Below, one piece after another: positions 9,001 through 24,000 of a stretch of 45,902 nucleotides of DNA. Both the position numbers and the translations under genes were made by a program. Every line of letters starts with the position of its first letter. The stretch's first letter is position 1. This DNA is from JBMYQA01 sp049600855 (GTDB taxonomy: Bacteria > Bacteroidota > Bacteroidia > Cytophagales > Flammeovirgaceae). The stretch spans positions 1 through 45,902 of the forward strand of contig JBMYQA010000011.1 in NCBI GenBank assembly GCA_049600855.1, read 5' to 3'. A model generated the notes under the pieces. The model had not been told where the DNA came from. It saw only the letters and a program-made list of their open reading frames with translations, and did no database searches.

Positions 9001-12000
9001 AATATGACCATTAAAACAAATTCAAGCTCACGTGGTAGAGTAATTGACATAAAAAATGAAGCAAATCATATCCGATTTGAGAATAATGAATTAATCGGCT
9101 GGGCATTTAGGCATGAAGTAGTAAAGACAACAGCAGACATTAATGACAACGTCCATTTTGTAAACAATAGAATTGTCAATGGTACGCATGGAGTTTTTAT
9201 ATCGGGAATCGATAACGCGAATCCATCTACAGGTTGGGTAGTAATGGGTAACCAGTTTGAAAACCAGAATTCTTCTGCCTTTTGGGGTGATTACCTTGCC
9301 AATACCAGCATTTCTGAGAATACGTTCAATGGAGGGAGTAGTAGCCTAAGTGGAATACATCTTCAAAGATCAGCCAGCAATATCACCATTTCAAAAAATA
9401 TCATGAATTTTACTATTGCGTCTTTTGGCATAAACCTATCCATTGTAACGGATGCTTTGGTAAGTAATAATATGATAAGCATATCAGGTACTGCCCAAAT
9501 CCGTGGTATAGTGGTTAACAGTTGTAATTCTTCAAAAATTTACTACAACTCGGTGAGGGTTGCCAGCTCGAATAGTTTCAGTACTGCCCTGAGGCTAGAA
9601 TATAGTTCCGATGTCGATATCAAGAACAACATTCTATCAAATATGCAGGTAGGCTATGCTATAGATGTCAGTCAACTTGGTAATAATACCCTAGATTTTA
9701 ACAACCTGTACAGCACTGGGCAGCATATAGCCAAACTAGATCATGTCGATCAGACTACTCTTGCGGATTGGCGGTCTAATTCGCTACAGGATGCCAATTC
9801 ATTGGCTGTCAATCCGACTTTTGTAAGCGATACTGATCTGCATTCATCTGCGATAGAATTGAATGGTGCTGGTACTCCCTTGACTGATGTGACGGATGAT
9901 ATTGATGGTACTACTCGTAATGTGCCTCCAGACATCGGAGCCGATGAATTTGTACCTTCTGGATTGGATGTGGCTATGGAGGAGTTATTGAGCCCAAATC
10001 TACCCTTTAATCCTGGCGCTCAAGAAGTCAAAATCAGGTTTAAGAATACAGGTGGTGATGCCATCACTAGGGTAACGCTAAATTGGAAGGTCAACGGAGC
10101 GGCACAAAGCCAAGTAGTTTGGGAGGATATAGCTAATCCCATCAACTCAGGAGAAACGAAAGACTTGGTGTTGGGAAATTATAACTTTACAGATGGCATC
10201 GCCTATGAGGTACAAGCTTGGTTGAGTAACCCGAATAACTCAACGGATTTGAAAGCCGATAACGATACCCTTACCATCAGTTCACTCTATACCAGAATGG
10301 CAGGTAGTTATACCATTGGCGGGACAGATCCTAACTTTACTCATATTCAAGCGGCTGTAGATGCATTAATTATTGGTGGAGTAAATGGTGAAGTGACCTT
10401 TAATATCCGCTCTGATAATTATAATGAGCAAGTTCGGATACCTGCCATTGCTGGTGCATCCGATCAAAATCGCATCATTTTTCAATCGGAAACTCGAAAT
10501 CGCGATGACGTTATACTCCTTTATAATAGCATAGACTTCTCAAAAAACTATATTTTACAGTTACATGAAGCCGATTATATCACCTTTAGAGATGTGACGA
10601 TTAAGGCCCTTGGTTCAACTCGTTCCCGAGTGCTGGAATTTAAGGATGGGGCGAATCATAATGTATTTCATAACACGGTATTAGAAGGTCGGCCCAACGC
10701 TTCTAGTGGTGATGCTAGGGCGGTGGTCTACTCCGCTTCAAATTTACTTCCCGACGAGTACAATACCTTCTCGAATAACAAGATAGTCAATGGTTCAAAT
10801 GGTATCCATTGGCAAGGAAGTTCTTCGAGCAGCCATTGGGAAACGGGCAATCGATTCCTAAACAATCAATTCGAGAATCAAAGTCAAATAGGGATTCGAC
10901 TACAATATCAAGATTCCTGTGAGATTATAGGGAATACCATCTTTTCTACAGCAGGAATTACTGCGATTGACTTAGACAATGTATATAATGCCGCTAAAAT
11001 TTTAGGTAATGGAATCTCCATTACTAATGGAACTGGTATTGACTTGAGTGGCTGTGATGGTACGGCCACATCACCTATACTGATGGCTAACAATATGATT
11101 TCCGTTACTAATGTAAATAATCAAAGGCATGGCATCAACATCAGTCATGGGCAATATGTACACCTCTATCACAATACGGTTAATGTGACGAGTACCTCTG
11201 ATGTCCTAAAAACAGCTTTACGCTTAGACAATATTGGTCAAGGCTATGAGAGTAAGAACAATATTTTTGCCTACACAGGACTTGGAGCACAGGGATATGC
11301 ATTATATGAACGTAATGCAACTAACTATACCAGTAGCCATAACTTATTATATTCTACGTCATATTTAGTGGATAAAAATGGCACCAACTATGCTACATTA
11401 GGCGAATGGCAAGTAGCTTCTGGTCAAGAGGCGAACGCACAGTCAGTCAATCCTTTATTTGTTTCTGATACAGATTTGCATGTTTCAGAAGTCCTACTTA
11501 ATCAAACAGGAACGCCATTAGCAAGTGTCACTACTGATTTTGATGGAGAGACCCGAAATACAACTAATCCCGATATTGGAGCAGATGAATTTACACCTGC
11601 GGCAATAGATGTTAGTTTGGAATTGATTCAGAATGCAATCATACCTTTTGGTGAAGGCGCTCAAGATGTTGTCGTACGCATGAAAAATGCTGGTTCAAGC
11701 GATTTGTCAAATGTAGCGTTCCACTGGAAAGTGAATGACATTCCACAAAGCTCATTCACTTGGAATAATACGTTAGCATCTGGGGATACCTCATCTATTA
11801 CGATTGGTCAAGTGAATTTTGCCCTGAAAACGGCCTATAACATTGAGGTATGGACCAGTGAGGCAAGTGATGCTAATGCCTTAAATGATTCATTGAAGGC
11901 AGAAAACCTTTATGCGGGATTGGCGGGAACTTATCAGATTCAGGGGACAAATCCAGACTTTGATTCATTCACTGAGGCGGTAAATATATTGAGCCTTGGT

Positions 12001-15000
12001 GGAGTAGTAGGCCAGACGACCCTTCGGGTAGCCGATGGTATTTACAACGAACAGGTCAGTATTCCATCTCTTAGAGGCAGTTCAGCCACCAACACAGTCA
12101 CTTTCGAATCTGCAAGTGGGAACAATACGGCTGTCGAATTACGCATTGGGGCAACATCTACAGCTAATTATACCCTGCAATTTAATGGTGCTCAATACAT
12201 TACATTCAAGAATATGAGCATCACGGCTTTGAGTAATACCAATGGAAGAGTCATTGATTTTAGCAATTTCAACAGCCATATCCAGTTGGAGGGCAATATT
12301 TTGAAGGGCTTTAATTCGAATAACAATTATAGCTCAATGGCTGTGATCCATTCAAGTAATGGCAATCTATCCTACATCAAGTTTATCAATAATGAAATCA
12401 TTGATGGGGATTATGGGGTATTTTTTAATCATAATCAGCCTACGCTAGGGAACGAGTTTGTGGGAAATACATTTGTGGGGCAAAATTATAGAGGCATAGA
12501 AGTACATAACCAAGATTCCATTAAGATTGAGAGAAATACCATTTCCGCTTTGGGGTCGAGAAATGATTACTATGGCATTTACCTAAGCGGTTCTCGCAAT
12601 GCGACCAGTATCCAGAAAAATAAATTGACGTTGAATAGTAATGGTATTGGCATCTATATGAATGCTATAAATGGTACTGCGAGTAATCCAGTAACTATTG
12701 CTAATAATATGGTGTCCCTTTCAGGCACCGCAGGTCATGCAACTTATGGAATCCGTTTTAACAACTGCGATTACCTGAATGTGTATCACAATACGGCCCA
12801 TGTTTATGGCTATACGGCTGAAAGTCCTAATCAATCAGCAGCCCTGAAGTTTAAAAGTATTTATAATAGCCATATCATCAATAATATTTCTTCTAATACT
12901 ACAGGAGGGTATGCGGTTTATGCGAGTAATGTAGGCTCAAATGATGTCTTTAATCATAATAACTATTATACCACAGGTACTAAGTTTGTATATTTTAACG
13001 GTGTTGAACAAGCTAATTTGGAAGCTTGGAAGTTGAGCTATCCATTATTAAATGCCAATTCCTATAATGTTGACCCTCTGTTTATTAGTGATGTGGATTT
13101 GCATATTCAGGAAGTTACTTTGCAGGCTGGAGGAACCGCCACACCGATAACTGATGATATTGATGATGAGATCAGAAATACCACTACACCATCTATTGGA
13201 GCTGATGAGTTTCCTTTACCAGCCATTGATGCTAGTATAAGTGGTCTATTTCAGCCTGTGATGCCTTTTGCTTCTGGTAGTCAAGAAGTGATGGTTACCA
13301 TCAAAAACCAAGGTGCGAATGTACTGACCAGTGCGCAACTCAATTGGTCGGTGAATGGAACTACACAATCTGCTGCATCATGGACGAATGGGAATGTAGC
13401 AACAGGTGATGAAACAACTGTTAATATAGGTAATTATACGTTTGAACCATTTACTGTCTATGAGGTGAAGGTATGGACGAGTAACCCTAACAATGGTACA
13501 GATGGCAATAGCAATAATGATACACTCACTGTTAGTGGCATTTATGTTGGGCTTTCTGGTGAATATACCATTGGCGGTACTGCACCTGATTTCAGTACCA
13601 CCCAAGAGGCCATCAATGCTTTGCAGGATGGTGGTGTAGTAGGTCCAGTAGTGTTCAAGTTAAGGGATGGAAGTTATGGAGAGCAAGTTGCTATTCCTGC
13701 TATCTTGGGAGCTTCAGTAACAAACACGATCTCTTTTGAGTCTGAAAGTGGCATCAGTGCTAATGTAATATGGGAATATAGTGCCAGCAGCACAAGCAAC
13801 TATACCTTGAATTTGGATGGAGCCGAATATTTCACTTTCAAGAACCTCACTTTCAAGGCTTTGAATACTGCTCAGAGTTGTGTGATTGCGCTGACAAATG
13901 GAGCGAGTAATAACCGATTTGAAGGCAATATTATTGAAGGTATTGCCACCACTGGCATTGGAAAAGGACAAGCTGTGATTTATTCTGAGAGCGAGAATAA
14001 GTCTAAGAATAATAATGAATTCAAGAGTAATACGATTCGAAATGGTAGTTATGGCTTCTATTATGAGGGACAGAGCTCATCAAGTAGTTTTGACCAAGGT
14101 ACTCGATTGGAGGGTAATGTTTTTGAGAATCAGTATTATCGGGCGGTTTACCTTGAGCATCAGAATGCTCCGCAGGTTATTGGAAACCACGTCACAACAA
14201 ACTCCGCACATTGGGATTTTAGGGGGCTGTTACTAGATGATTGCGACAATGAAGTCAAGGTATTGGCTAACAATATCTCATTGATTAATGGAGGCACAGC
14301 CATTAATGTCAAAAGTCAAGGAACGAGCGGCTCACTATCGGCATTGGTGGCGAACAACTTCACGTCGGTTGGAGGTACAGCTACCACTGCAATAGGACTA
14401 AAATTAGAGAGCAATTCACACATAGAAGTTTACTACAATACTAGCCATATCACAAACACCAACAGTAGTAATTCTGTTGCAGCGGTATACCTCAATAACA
14501 ATACGAATACAAAATTCAAGAACAATAGTATGGTCAATAGTGGTGGAGGTTATGCAATGTATGTGTTGAACCCTAATACCATTGAGCTTGATTATAATAA
14601 TCATTATACCACAGGCGTAAATTTAGGGTATTATAACTCGGGTAATCGAACTGATTTGGCGGCATGGAAATCAGTGACTGGGCAGGAGGCCAATTCACTC
14701 TCAGTTGATCCAAATTTTGTAAGTGATACCGATTTGCATTTCCAAGAAATTGCCCTTGATGGCAAGGGGACACCCATAGCAGCAGTAACAGATGATATTG
14801 ATGGAGAGATTAGAAATGCCATCCATCCAGATATGGGTGCTGATGAATTCACGCCATCTTCTGTGGATATTACAGTGTCACAGTTAGTCAACCCATCAAT
14901 ACCTTTTACTGCGCAATTACAAGAAGTGAAGTTAGTCTTGAAAAACTCAGGATTGGATGAGATCACGGGTGTGCAGTTGAATTGGGAAGTGAATAATCAA

Positions 15001-18000
15001 TTGCAACAAGCAGTAGACTGGGTGGGTAGCCTCCCTTCTGCTGGAACTCAGGAAGTAAGTCTGGGGTACTTCACCTTCTTGGAAAATACTGAATATACGA
15101 TCAAGGTATGGGCAAGCAATCCCAATAATGAAACAGGGATCAATCTCGAAGATGATACCCTTCAAGTGAGCAACTTGCAAACGGCTTTGAGTGGAATATA
15201 TACCACTGGTTCGGGAGGTAATTTCCTTGATTTCAACGACGCAGTTAATGCTTTGGAGGCACGAGGCGTATCAGGGCCAACCACGTTTAAGGTAAAATCG
15301 GCAACATACACCGAACAAGTGAGTATAGCATCAATAGCCGGTACTTCTGAAACAAATACGATCATCTTTGAATCTGAAACAGGTGTTAACACAGATGTGA
15401 TCTTGGAGTATGATCATACCAATGCAGCGAACTATGTGTTACGCCTAGATGGAGCGGATTACCTCGTATTCAAAAACATGACGATACAGGCTTCTGGTGA
15501 TTATACGAGCTCAACAGCTACAGGCATTGTGGTGGATATTAGAAATGGAGCCACCAACAACCAGTTTGTGGGCAATCGCCTAATTGGTGCTAGCACACTG
15601 AATGTTTCAAGGCATGGCAGTACTGAAGTGGCAGTCGTGTATTCTCCTGAAGATGCAACAACGAATGCGAATAGTTTTAAGAATAATACAATTCAAAATG
15701 GCGCTTATGGTATTTACAGTGCAGGCTTAAATGTTTCCAATCCATCAACAGGTTTAGTGATTGATGGGAATATCATTTCTGGTCAAACTAAATATGGAGT
15801 GGAGTTGGCTCACCAATCAGGTGCAATTGTTTCTGGTAACGAGTTTACTTCAAATCTAGGAACCGATTACATTGGCATTAAGGTGTTAGGTGGTCAAGGA
15901 GCTATACAAATCACCAGAAATAGGATCGATGCCCATAGCGGTTATTATGCTTTATATATTGATGGTCTGAATGCTACGGCTCAATCAAGGGCGTTGATTG
16001 CCAACAACTTCATCTTTAATGACCATTCAAGTGCAGTTGAGGGGTTGAGACTTGATGACATGAGCTACACGGATATTTATCATAATACCATTCGGATGAC
16101 AGGAGGAAACAGTTCTTCTCGGGCGGTAAGTATCTTTTCAAGCAATAATATCAAGTTCATCAATAACATTGCCACTCATTTTGCCGATGGTTATAGCATC
16201 TATGCATCTAACGCGATCAATGGATTTATAGCCGATCATAATCTGTATTATTCGACTTCTCCCACTCGTTTTGCATATTACAATAACAGTGATCAGCCAC
16301 AAGTGCAGGATTGGCAGAGTGCCACATTACAGGATTTCAACTCAAATGTTGTAGACCCTGTATTTACAAGCGCTTCTGGCTTTGAGGTAGAAAGTAGCCT
16401 AGCCAATGGCAAAGCCATTCCTCTTCCCGCGATTACTGAAGACATTGATCGGGATTTAAGGAGTTCGACGAGTCCTGATATAGGAGCTGATGAATTCAGT
16501 TTATCAACCACCGATGCAGGTATCTCGGCATTTGTCAGCCCAACGATCCCCTTAAACTTAGGAGCAAACAACCTGAAAGTGGCGTTGACAAACTATGGGG
16601 AAGAGACCTTGACGAAAGCAACCATTCAATGGCAAGTAGATGGAAATGTTCAAGCAACCGTTCCTTGGGAGGGGAGCCTATCACCTGGCGCCTCAGAAAC
16701 CATTACATTGGGCATTTATGATTTCACTCAGCCTTATAACAATTACACCATTATGGCTTGGGCAACCAACCCGAATGACCTTGTAGATCAAAATACGGTC
16801 AATGATACCTTAAGCATCATTGGAAGTTTAGGGCTAGCAGGTACGTATAGCATAGGTGGTGTAAATCCAGACTTTGAGACGTTCACAGGGGCAATCGATA
16901 CCTTGACGCTTTTTGGGGCAAGAGGCCCAGTGACCTTTAGCGTGGCTGATGGTACCTATAATGAGCAACTCATTTTGGATGATATTAAGGGTGTTTCTGA
17001 AGTGAATACGGTAAGCTTTCAATCGGCATCGGGAATACGTGAGCAGGTGGTGCTCTCTTTTGATGCCACTTCAACACCAAATTATACGGTGCTTTTGGAT
17101 GGGGCCAAGCACATCACTTTTAAGCAGATGACGATCAAGGCATTGAATACCACAAATGCGAAAGTCATCAGTTTAGTTTCATCAGATCAGATCACATTTG
17201 AAGACAATGTCATTGAAGGCCAAGTCAATAATGTCTCTATTCCAAATGCACTTGTGGTAAGTACGGATAACGCCACGACCGCATTGGTTTTCAAGGATAA
17301 CCTATTCAAAAATGGCAGTTATGGCTTGTATTTGGATGGACAACTTTCAAGTGATGCCAAAGGTTTATTAATTGAAGGAAACACCTTTGAGCGGCAATAC
17401 CAATCGGGGATTTACTTAAACGAGCAGGAATCGCCCATTATTCGGGGCAATCACATTTCCTCACCCAATACGGTGAGTTCCTATCGAGCCATTTGGCTGG
17501 AAGAGTGCTCGGAAAATATTGAAATCAGTAATAATAAGATTGACGTCACTACGGCCAGTTATGGTATCGAGTTGAAAAAGTGCAATGCTACATCAAGTAA
17601 CCGAGGATTGATTTTCAATAACTTCATCCATGTTGGAGGAACGAATACAAATGCCTATGGCCTATGGCTGAATGATCAGGTACATGATCAGTACATTTAC
17701 CATAACTCTGTGTATATCACAGGTGCTCATACTTCAAGCGCAGCCCTTTACATGAGTACAGGAGGTAGTGGAATTACATTCATGAATAATATTTTTGCCA
17801 ATGGTGCGGGAGGTTATGCCTTGGATGTAACCAATACGGCAGCAATTGCAACGGCCAATTACAATAACCTTTATAGCTCAGGCCCACAGCTGGTAGGTTG
17901 GGGAGCTACGGATTATGCCGCGTTGTCTGATTATCAAACCAATACGGCAAAAGGGCTGAATTCTGTCAGTATCAATCCTTCATTTGCCAGTGGTTCGGAC

Positions 18001-21000
18001 TTACACATCAGCTTGCCAGCCTTAGATGGTTTGGGTACGCCAACCCAAGAAGTAAGCCTCGATATTGACGGTCAACTCAGGAATGATACCAATCCAGATA
18101 TGGGAGCAGACGAATTTGGTAATGGCTTGTCTACCAATAACATCGGAGTTCTTGCACTTTCCAATCACGCATTAGGCTGCGAATTCAGTCAGGAAACTTT
18201 AACAGTAAGCGTCCGAAATTATGGTGTTGACCTGATTTCCGACTTCAATATCAGCTATGCGATCAATGGTGGAGCACCCATCACCGAACAAGTGACCGGG
18301 TTTGACCTAGCGGGTGGAACGAGTAAAGCCTACAGTTTCACTACCCTAGCAGATTTATCCGCCAAGGGGGATTACTCGATACAATTCTTTACTGAGCTGG
18401 CAGGTGATACCGATCTAGGGAATGATACCTTAATAGCTACTATTGAACATACGGCTGGTCCTGCTACCACGCTTACGACCGACAATGATGATTTCTGTGC
18501 CCGTGAAACGGCTAATTTGACTGCATCAGGAGGTGTGAGTTATCGATGGTATGAAGTCGGGAATACAGCACTGTTGGGTTTAGGAGCCGAGTTTGCGGTA
18601 AATCCAGACAGCACAACGGCTTATTATGTAGAGGTAGCTGATAACAATGGCTGTATCACTTTAGACACGATTAGCTTGACAGTTAAGAATTTCCCACAGC
18701 CAGAAATTACTTCGGATAATGGCTTTTATCTTGATTGCAATACGGATACGATTAATCTGAGCTCAAGTGTGGAGGAAAATATCATCTGGTCAACCAGTTC
18801 CGCATTGGCTACTATTGAGGTCACCGAACCTGGAACGTATAAGGTCACGCATTATAATCAGGTCACGGGTTGTGAGAGTGAGGCAAGTGTTGAAGTCTTG
18901 GCTGATCCAAGACCGAACTTAAGTGCTTCCAAAACACTGATTTGTAGGGGCGAAACCGTAAGACTCACTGCTGAAAATGGGATCAGTTATACTTGGGAAG
19001 GTTATTTGGCGACAGATTCGGCCATAGATGTCACTCCTGCCGAGACTACCATTTACCGGGTAACGATAAGCAATGCCAATGGCTGTGTCTATAAGGACAG
19101 CATCCGTATTCGAATCAGGGAGGATGTCAGGTTGACGGGAATCACGGCTGATACCTCGATCTGTTTGGGAGAAGAAATAACCTTGGAAGCCTCTGGCATA
19201 GCAGAAACCTTTAATTGGTCGAATAATGAAATAGGAAGCACCATTCAGGTAAGTCCAACACAAACCACGACCTATACAGTCACCTTAAGTGATGCCTGTA
19301 ATGTGACAACGGCACAAGGAGAAATTACGATTACGGTATTACCCATACCCCAACTGCCAGTCATCAGTCCTGAGAGTGCCGTAATTTGTGAAGGAAACAG
19401 CGTTCAGCTGACGTCTAGCATGACGGACAATATCACTTGGTCAACAGATGAGTCTACGGCAAGTATCACAGTAAATGACGCTGGAATTTACAAAGTATTT
19501 CATGAGGGAACCAATGGCTGTAAAGCCGTGGATTCCGTGGAGGTCAGCTTCCCTGAGGCACCTAGCATTGAATTGTCAGGTTACTCAACCATCTGTAATG
19601 GGCAATCCATCACATTGGGGGTAATCAATGGTAATACCTATAACTGGACATGGACATCAGGCAGTTCCACCGATTCAAGCATTACGGTAAGTCCAACAGT
19701 AACAACCACCTATTATGTGGACATCACAAACAGTCAAGGATGTAGTTATTCGGATAGTATGGAGATCAAGGTTATTGAACCTTTTGCCCCAAGTACATTT
19801 GGTAATCTAGTACCTGCCAATGGGGAGGATACCTTAACCTTACCACTCACTTTTTCTTGGGAACCTGCAACAAATGCCAGTCACTATGACTTGTACATTT
19901 GGAAAAGCACTGAAAGTGAGCCTACGAGTGCAACGGTTACAGACCTGACTGATTTTACATTTAAATATCATCAATTAGCGTATGGTAGCAGCTATAATTG
20001 GAAAGTCATTGCCAAGAATTCCTGTTTCGAAACACCTAGTGTGACGCAGCAGTTTTCAATTCGCCAGTTGCCAGATTTGATACCAGTTGAAGTCAAGGCA
20101 CCATTGTCAGCTTTCTCAGGCCAGAAGATTGATGTGGAGATGGAGATCAAGAATATTGGTTTGGGAAAAACAGATGACCAAAAGACTTGGGATGATTATG
20201 TGTATCTCTCGCCAGACAAACAACTTGAGGAAGATGTGGACTTCAGACTTGGGGGAACCAATAACCTGACTGCCTTAGATGCGAACCAATCCTATAGACA
20301 GACGATTAAAGACTTAGCATTACCTAAAGGATTGGATGGTGAGTATTACATTTTAACTAAGACTAATAATTCTAATAGGATTGCAGAAGCAGACCTGACA
20401 AATAATGTAAGAAGGTCAAATAAGCCCCTATTGCTGAACCTTACGCCTCCGCCAGACTTGAAAGTGACGAGTATCATTCATTTGACCACAGCGTTCTCAG
20501 GTCAGGAGTTACAAGTAACTTGGCAGGTGATGAATGATGGAGATGGACCCACTGATGGTGGGAACTGGCAAGATAAAGTCTATCTTTCTAAGGATTCGAT
20601 ACTTAGAGTTGGTGATGCTATCGCTTTGGGGGTGTTTGCCCATGATGGAGGAAAGTTAGCTGTTGGTGAAAGCTATGAACAGAGCCAAAGTGTAACCATT
20701 CCGATTGAAGAACTGGGTGAGTATTATGTCCATGTAGTAACGGATGTGTATGACTCAGAATATGAGCATGTCTACGAAAATAACAATGCTAGGAGTGGGG
20801 AGAAAATAACTGTGATTTTGGCTCCACCTGCCGATATGATCGTCACACAGGTAGCCAGTAATCAGGATGTAGTGAGTAATCTTGATAAAGTAGCGATTTA
20901 CTGGACAGGCAAGAATCAGGGAGCTGCTGATCTTAGGGGTAGGTATTGGTACGATGGCATTTACCTAAAAACAGCAACCGACTCGATCTTTTTGAAGGAG

Positions 21001-24000
21001 GTGCTAGTGAGGGAGCGGGTAATTCCAAGTGGAACGTATTCCAAAATAGATACGATCACGATCCCTAAAGACATCAATGGCGTGTACCAACTTGGCGTGC
21101 ACATAGATCATAGGGATTTGATTTTCGAATCTATCTTTACCGACAATAACAACAATTTCTCAGCAACAGATTTGACCGTCCAGAGTCCTGACATTCATGT
21201 GGTTGCCGTAGAAACCCCTTCTTTACAGGTAGATACGGCCAGTACAGCGCAGACCGTCACCGTGACTTGGACCGTTCGCAATGACGGAGCAGGGCGATTG
21301 AATGGAGCAACAGATTGGACGGATCGAATTTTCCTCAGTCAAGTGGCCGATCCTAGCGAAAGTTTCTTGGAAACCTTGATTACCAATGGCTCAATCAGAG
21401 AGTTAGGCAGTATCCGATATGATTCTACGATTAATGCTGGTGATAGTGTGGAAATGCAATTAGAGTTGACGATTCCAGAAGATATGGTAGCAGGAGATTA
21501 TCACGTATTGGTGCAATTAGATCATCAAGACGATCTTTATGAATTCCCCAATGCGACCAATAATATCTTGAGCAAGCCTTTATACGTGAAGGAGTCACCA
21601 GTAGCGGATTTGCAGATTGCTAATGCGCTCTTTACAGAACCTACCGATACGTTGGTAGCAGGAAGACGGGCAGTATTGAATTATGACCTTTCGAATTTAG
21701 GCGAAGTGACTGCCTATCCGAGTTGGAATAATGCCGTGTACATATCCGCGGAAGCCACGTTTAATGCCAATGCACGCAGAATCGATCTGGAGCGTTTTAA
21801 TGATACCTTATTGGTCAATGAAACGATTTCTGATTCTTCAGTAATGTTTTTACCCACTGATTTGGAAGCTGGATCGTATTATTTCTTCTTATTCGTGGAT
21901 CATGACAGTAGCATTTATGAGCGCACAGGGGAAACAAATAATGTATTGATGGTACGCAGTTTCTTTGTGAAACCATACCCACCAGCAGATTTGACTTTAC
22001 ATGCACTGACTGCGGTAAGTACTGCCAATTCAGGAGCTGAGATTCAGGTGGATTGGGAAGTGAAAAATATTGGGGATGGATCGCAGCTAGAGAAAGTCTG
22101 GTATGATACCCTTTACCTATCGACTGACAATGTACTAGATCGAGGGAATGATATTGTAATTGACTATTGGGAGCAGCTTGGGCCGTTGGGCAGAGGGAAA
22201 AGCTATGACCGTTCAAAATTGGTGGAAATACCCAATGGCATCTCAGGAGATTATTATTTGATCATGTCTACAAGTAATCCAAAATTTCAGAATGCCCCAT
22301 TAGTGGATGATGACCTGAGCAATAACGAGATGGCAGTTCCATTACATATTGACCTGACACCATATCCAGATTTGCTTATCACAGAGCATCAATTGCCGAC
22401 ACAGGGCATCGCTGGGCAACCCATTCAGGTCAGTTGGACGGTGAAGAATCAGGGAATCGATACGGCCTTTGCCGATTGGATTGACAAGCTGTACCTATCT
22501 ACCGATTTGGAGATTGATCAGGATGATATTCAGTTACAAGTGCATAAGCGAACGACGTTGTTGGAAGTGGATAGCAGTTATCAGGTGAGTATGGAAGCGA
22601 TATTGCCAATGTTGCCAACAGGTAATTACATTTTATTACTCAAAACTGATGCGAATGATAAATGGTATGAACACCAAGCAGAGGACAACAATGTGGTAAA
22701 TGCTACAATAGCTTTGGAACAGCCATTGCCGTCTGACCTGTCCGTTACATCAATAAGTGCTCCTGCTACGGGCTTGGCGGGCAGTGAGGTAACCGTCCAA
22801 TGGACGACTCGAAATAATGGTACGAATGTAGCCAAGGGCTATTGGACGGATCACATCTATTTCTCTCGTGACACTAAGTGGGATATAGACGATGTATTGG
22901 TTGGGGAGTTAAGGAGTTATAAAGAGATTGGCCCAGGTACTCAGAAAACGGAACAGCTCAATGTGACATTAGATGGAGTTTCCCAAGGCGATTATCATGT
23001 GATTGTTCGTGCCGATGTTAAGAATTACATCCCAGAAGTGGATGAGTTGAATAATGAGTTCGCCTCAGTTGATCCGATTAATATTGCCGTCAATGAGTTG
23101 AAAATTGGTATCACCAGAGAAGCGGTATTGATTGACAAAAAGAATCTATATTACCGCATAGAAATACCAGATTCATTGGCAGGGGAAACACTTTTGGTAA
23201 GCTTGACAGGGGCGCTCAATGCCCACAATGAATTATACATCAAGCACAATCAAATCCCTACACGATCGGATTATGATGATAACTTCGATGAGCCCTTTAC
23301 CAGCAATCAGGAAGTATTGATAGCGAGTTTGAAAGCGGGTACGTATTACCTCTTAGTCTATGGCGATAATATTGAAGGGGAGCAGCAAAACGTTACCCTA
23401 GATGCCTCGATCATCGAATTCAGCATTCGCTCAGTAGAGACCAATAAAGGCGGTCAAGGTGGTCAAGTGACTGTGATGATAGAAGGCGCTAAGTTTACAG
23501 AGGATACAGAATTCAAAGTTTATAATAGCCAATATTCAATTTTGGGTACGATAAATAAGTACGTAGACCCTACGAAAGTATTTGTGACTTTCAACTTAGC
23601 AGGAACAAGTTTAGGACTACATGATATAGTGGCCGAACAACCTAATGGAACTAAAGCCTACATGTTTGGTGGTTTCCGAGTAACATTAAGCACGCCTGAG
23701 CAAATTGGAGTAGAGCTTGACTATCCTAGTGCCGTTCGTGGAGGAAGAGGATCACGGTTAGTAACGATCTATGTTCAGTATAAAAACATAGGAAATGTGG
23801 ATGTGCCGCTGAGTGATGCCAATCGATTGTTGATCGGACAGAATGTACCTGTTGCAAGTACACCAGAAGGTTTACGCATGAAGCTTCGTGCAGTAACTCT
23901 TGAATTTATGGAGGCACAAGGGCCAGAAAGCCTATTAAGGCCTGGGGCTAGTGGTACCATTATCGTCTATACGACAAGCTCAACATTAACGACAGGAGAC

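Noticed and set aside
7064..18120. Pectate-lyase-type catalytic activity in the beta-helices
   Set aside because: The fold pattern is beta-helical, but no conserved catalytic Asp/Arg set could be picked out consistently across the seven units.
6736..18120. CRISPR-like or DNA-level tandem repeat array
   Set aside because: The periodicity of about 1.6 kb is in the protein; the DNA copies are diverged and have no short direct repeats with spacers.
21815..22216. 133-codon antisense frame within the giant gene
   Set aside because: The sense strand encodes CARDB domains here; the antisense product has no domain or start context.
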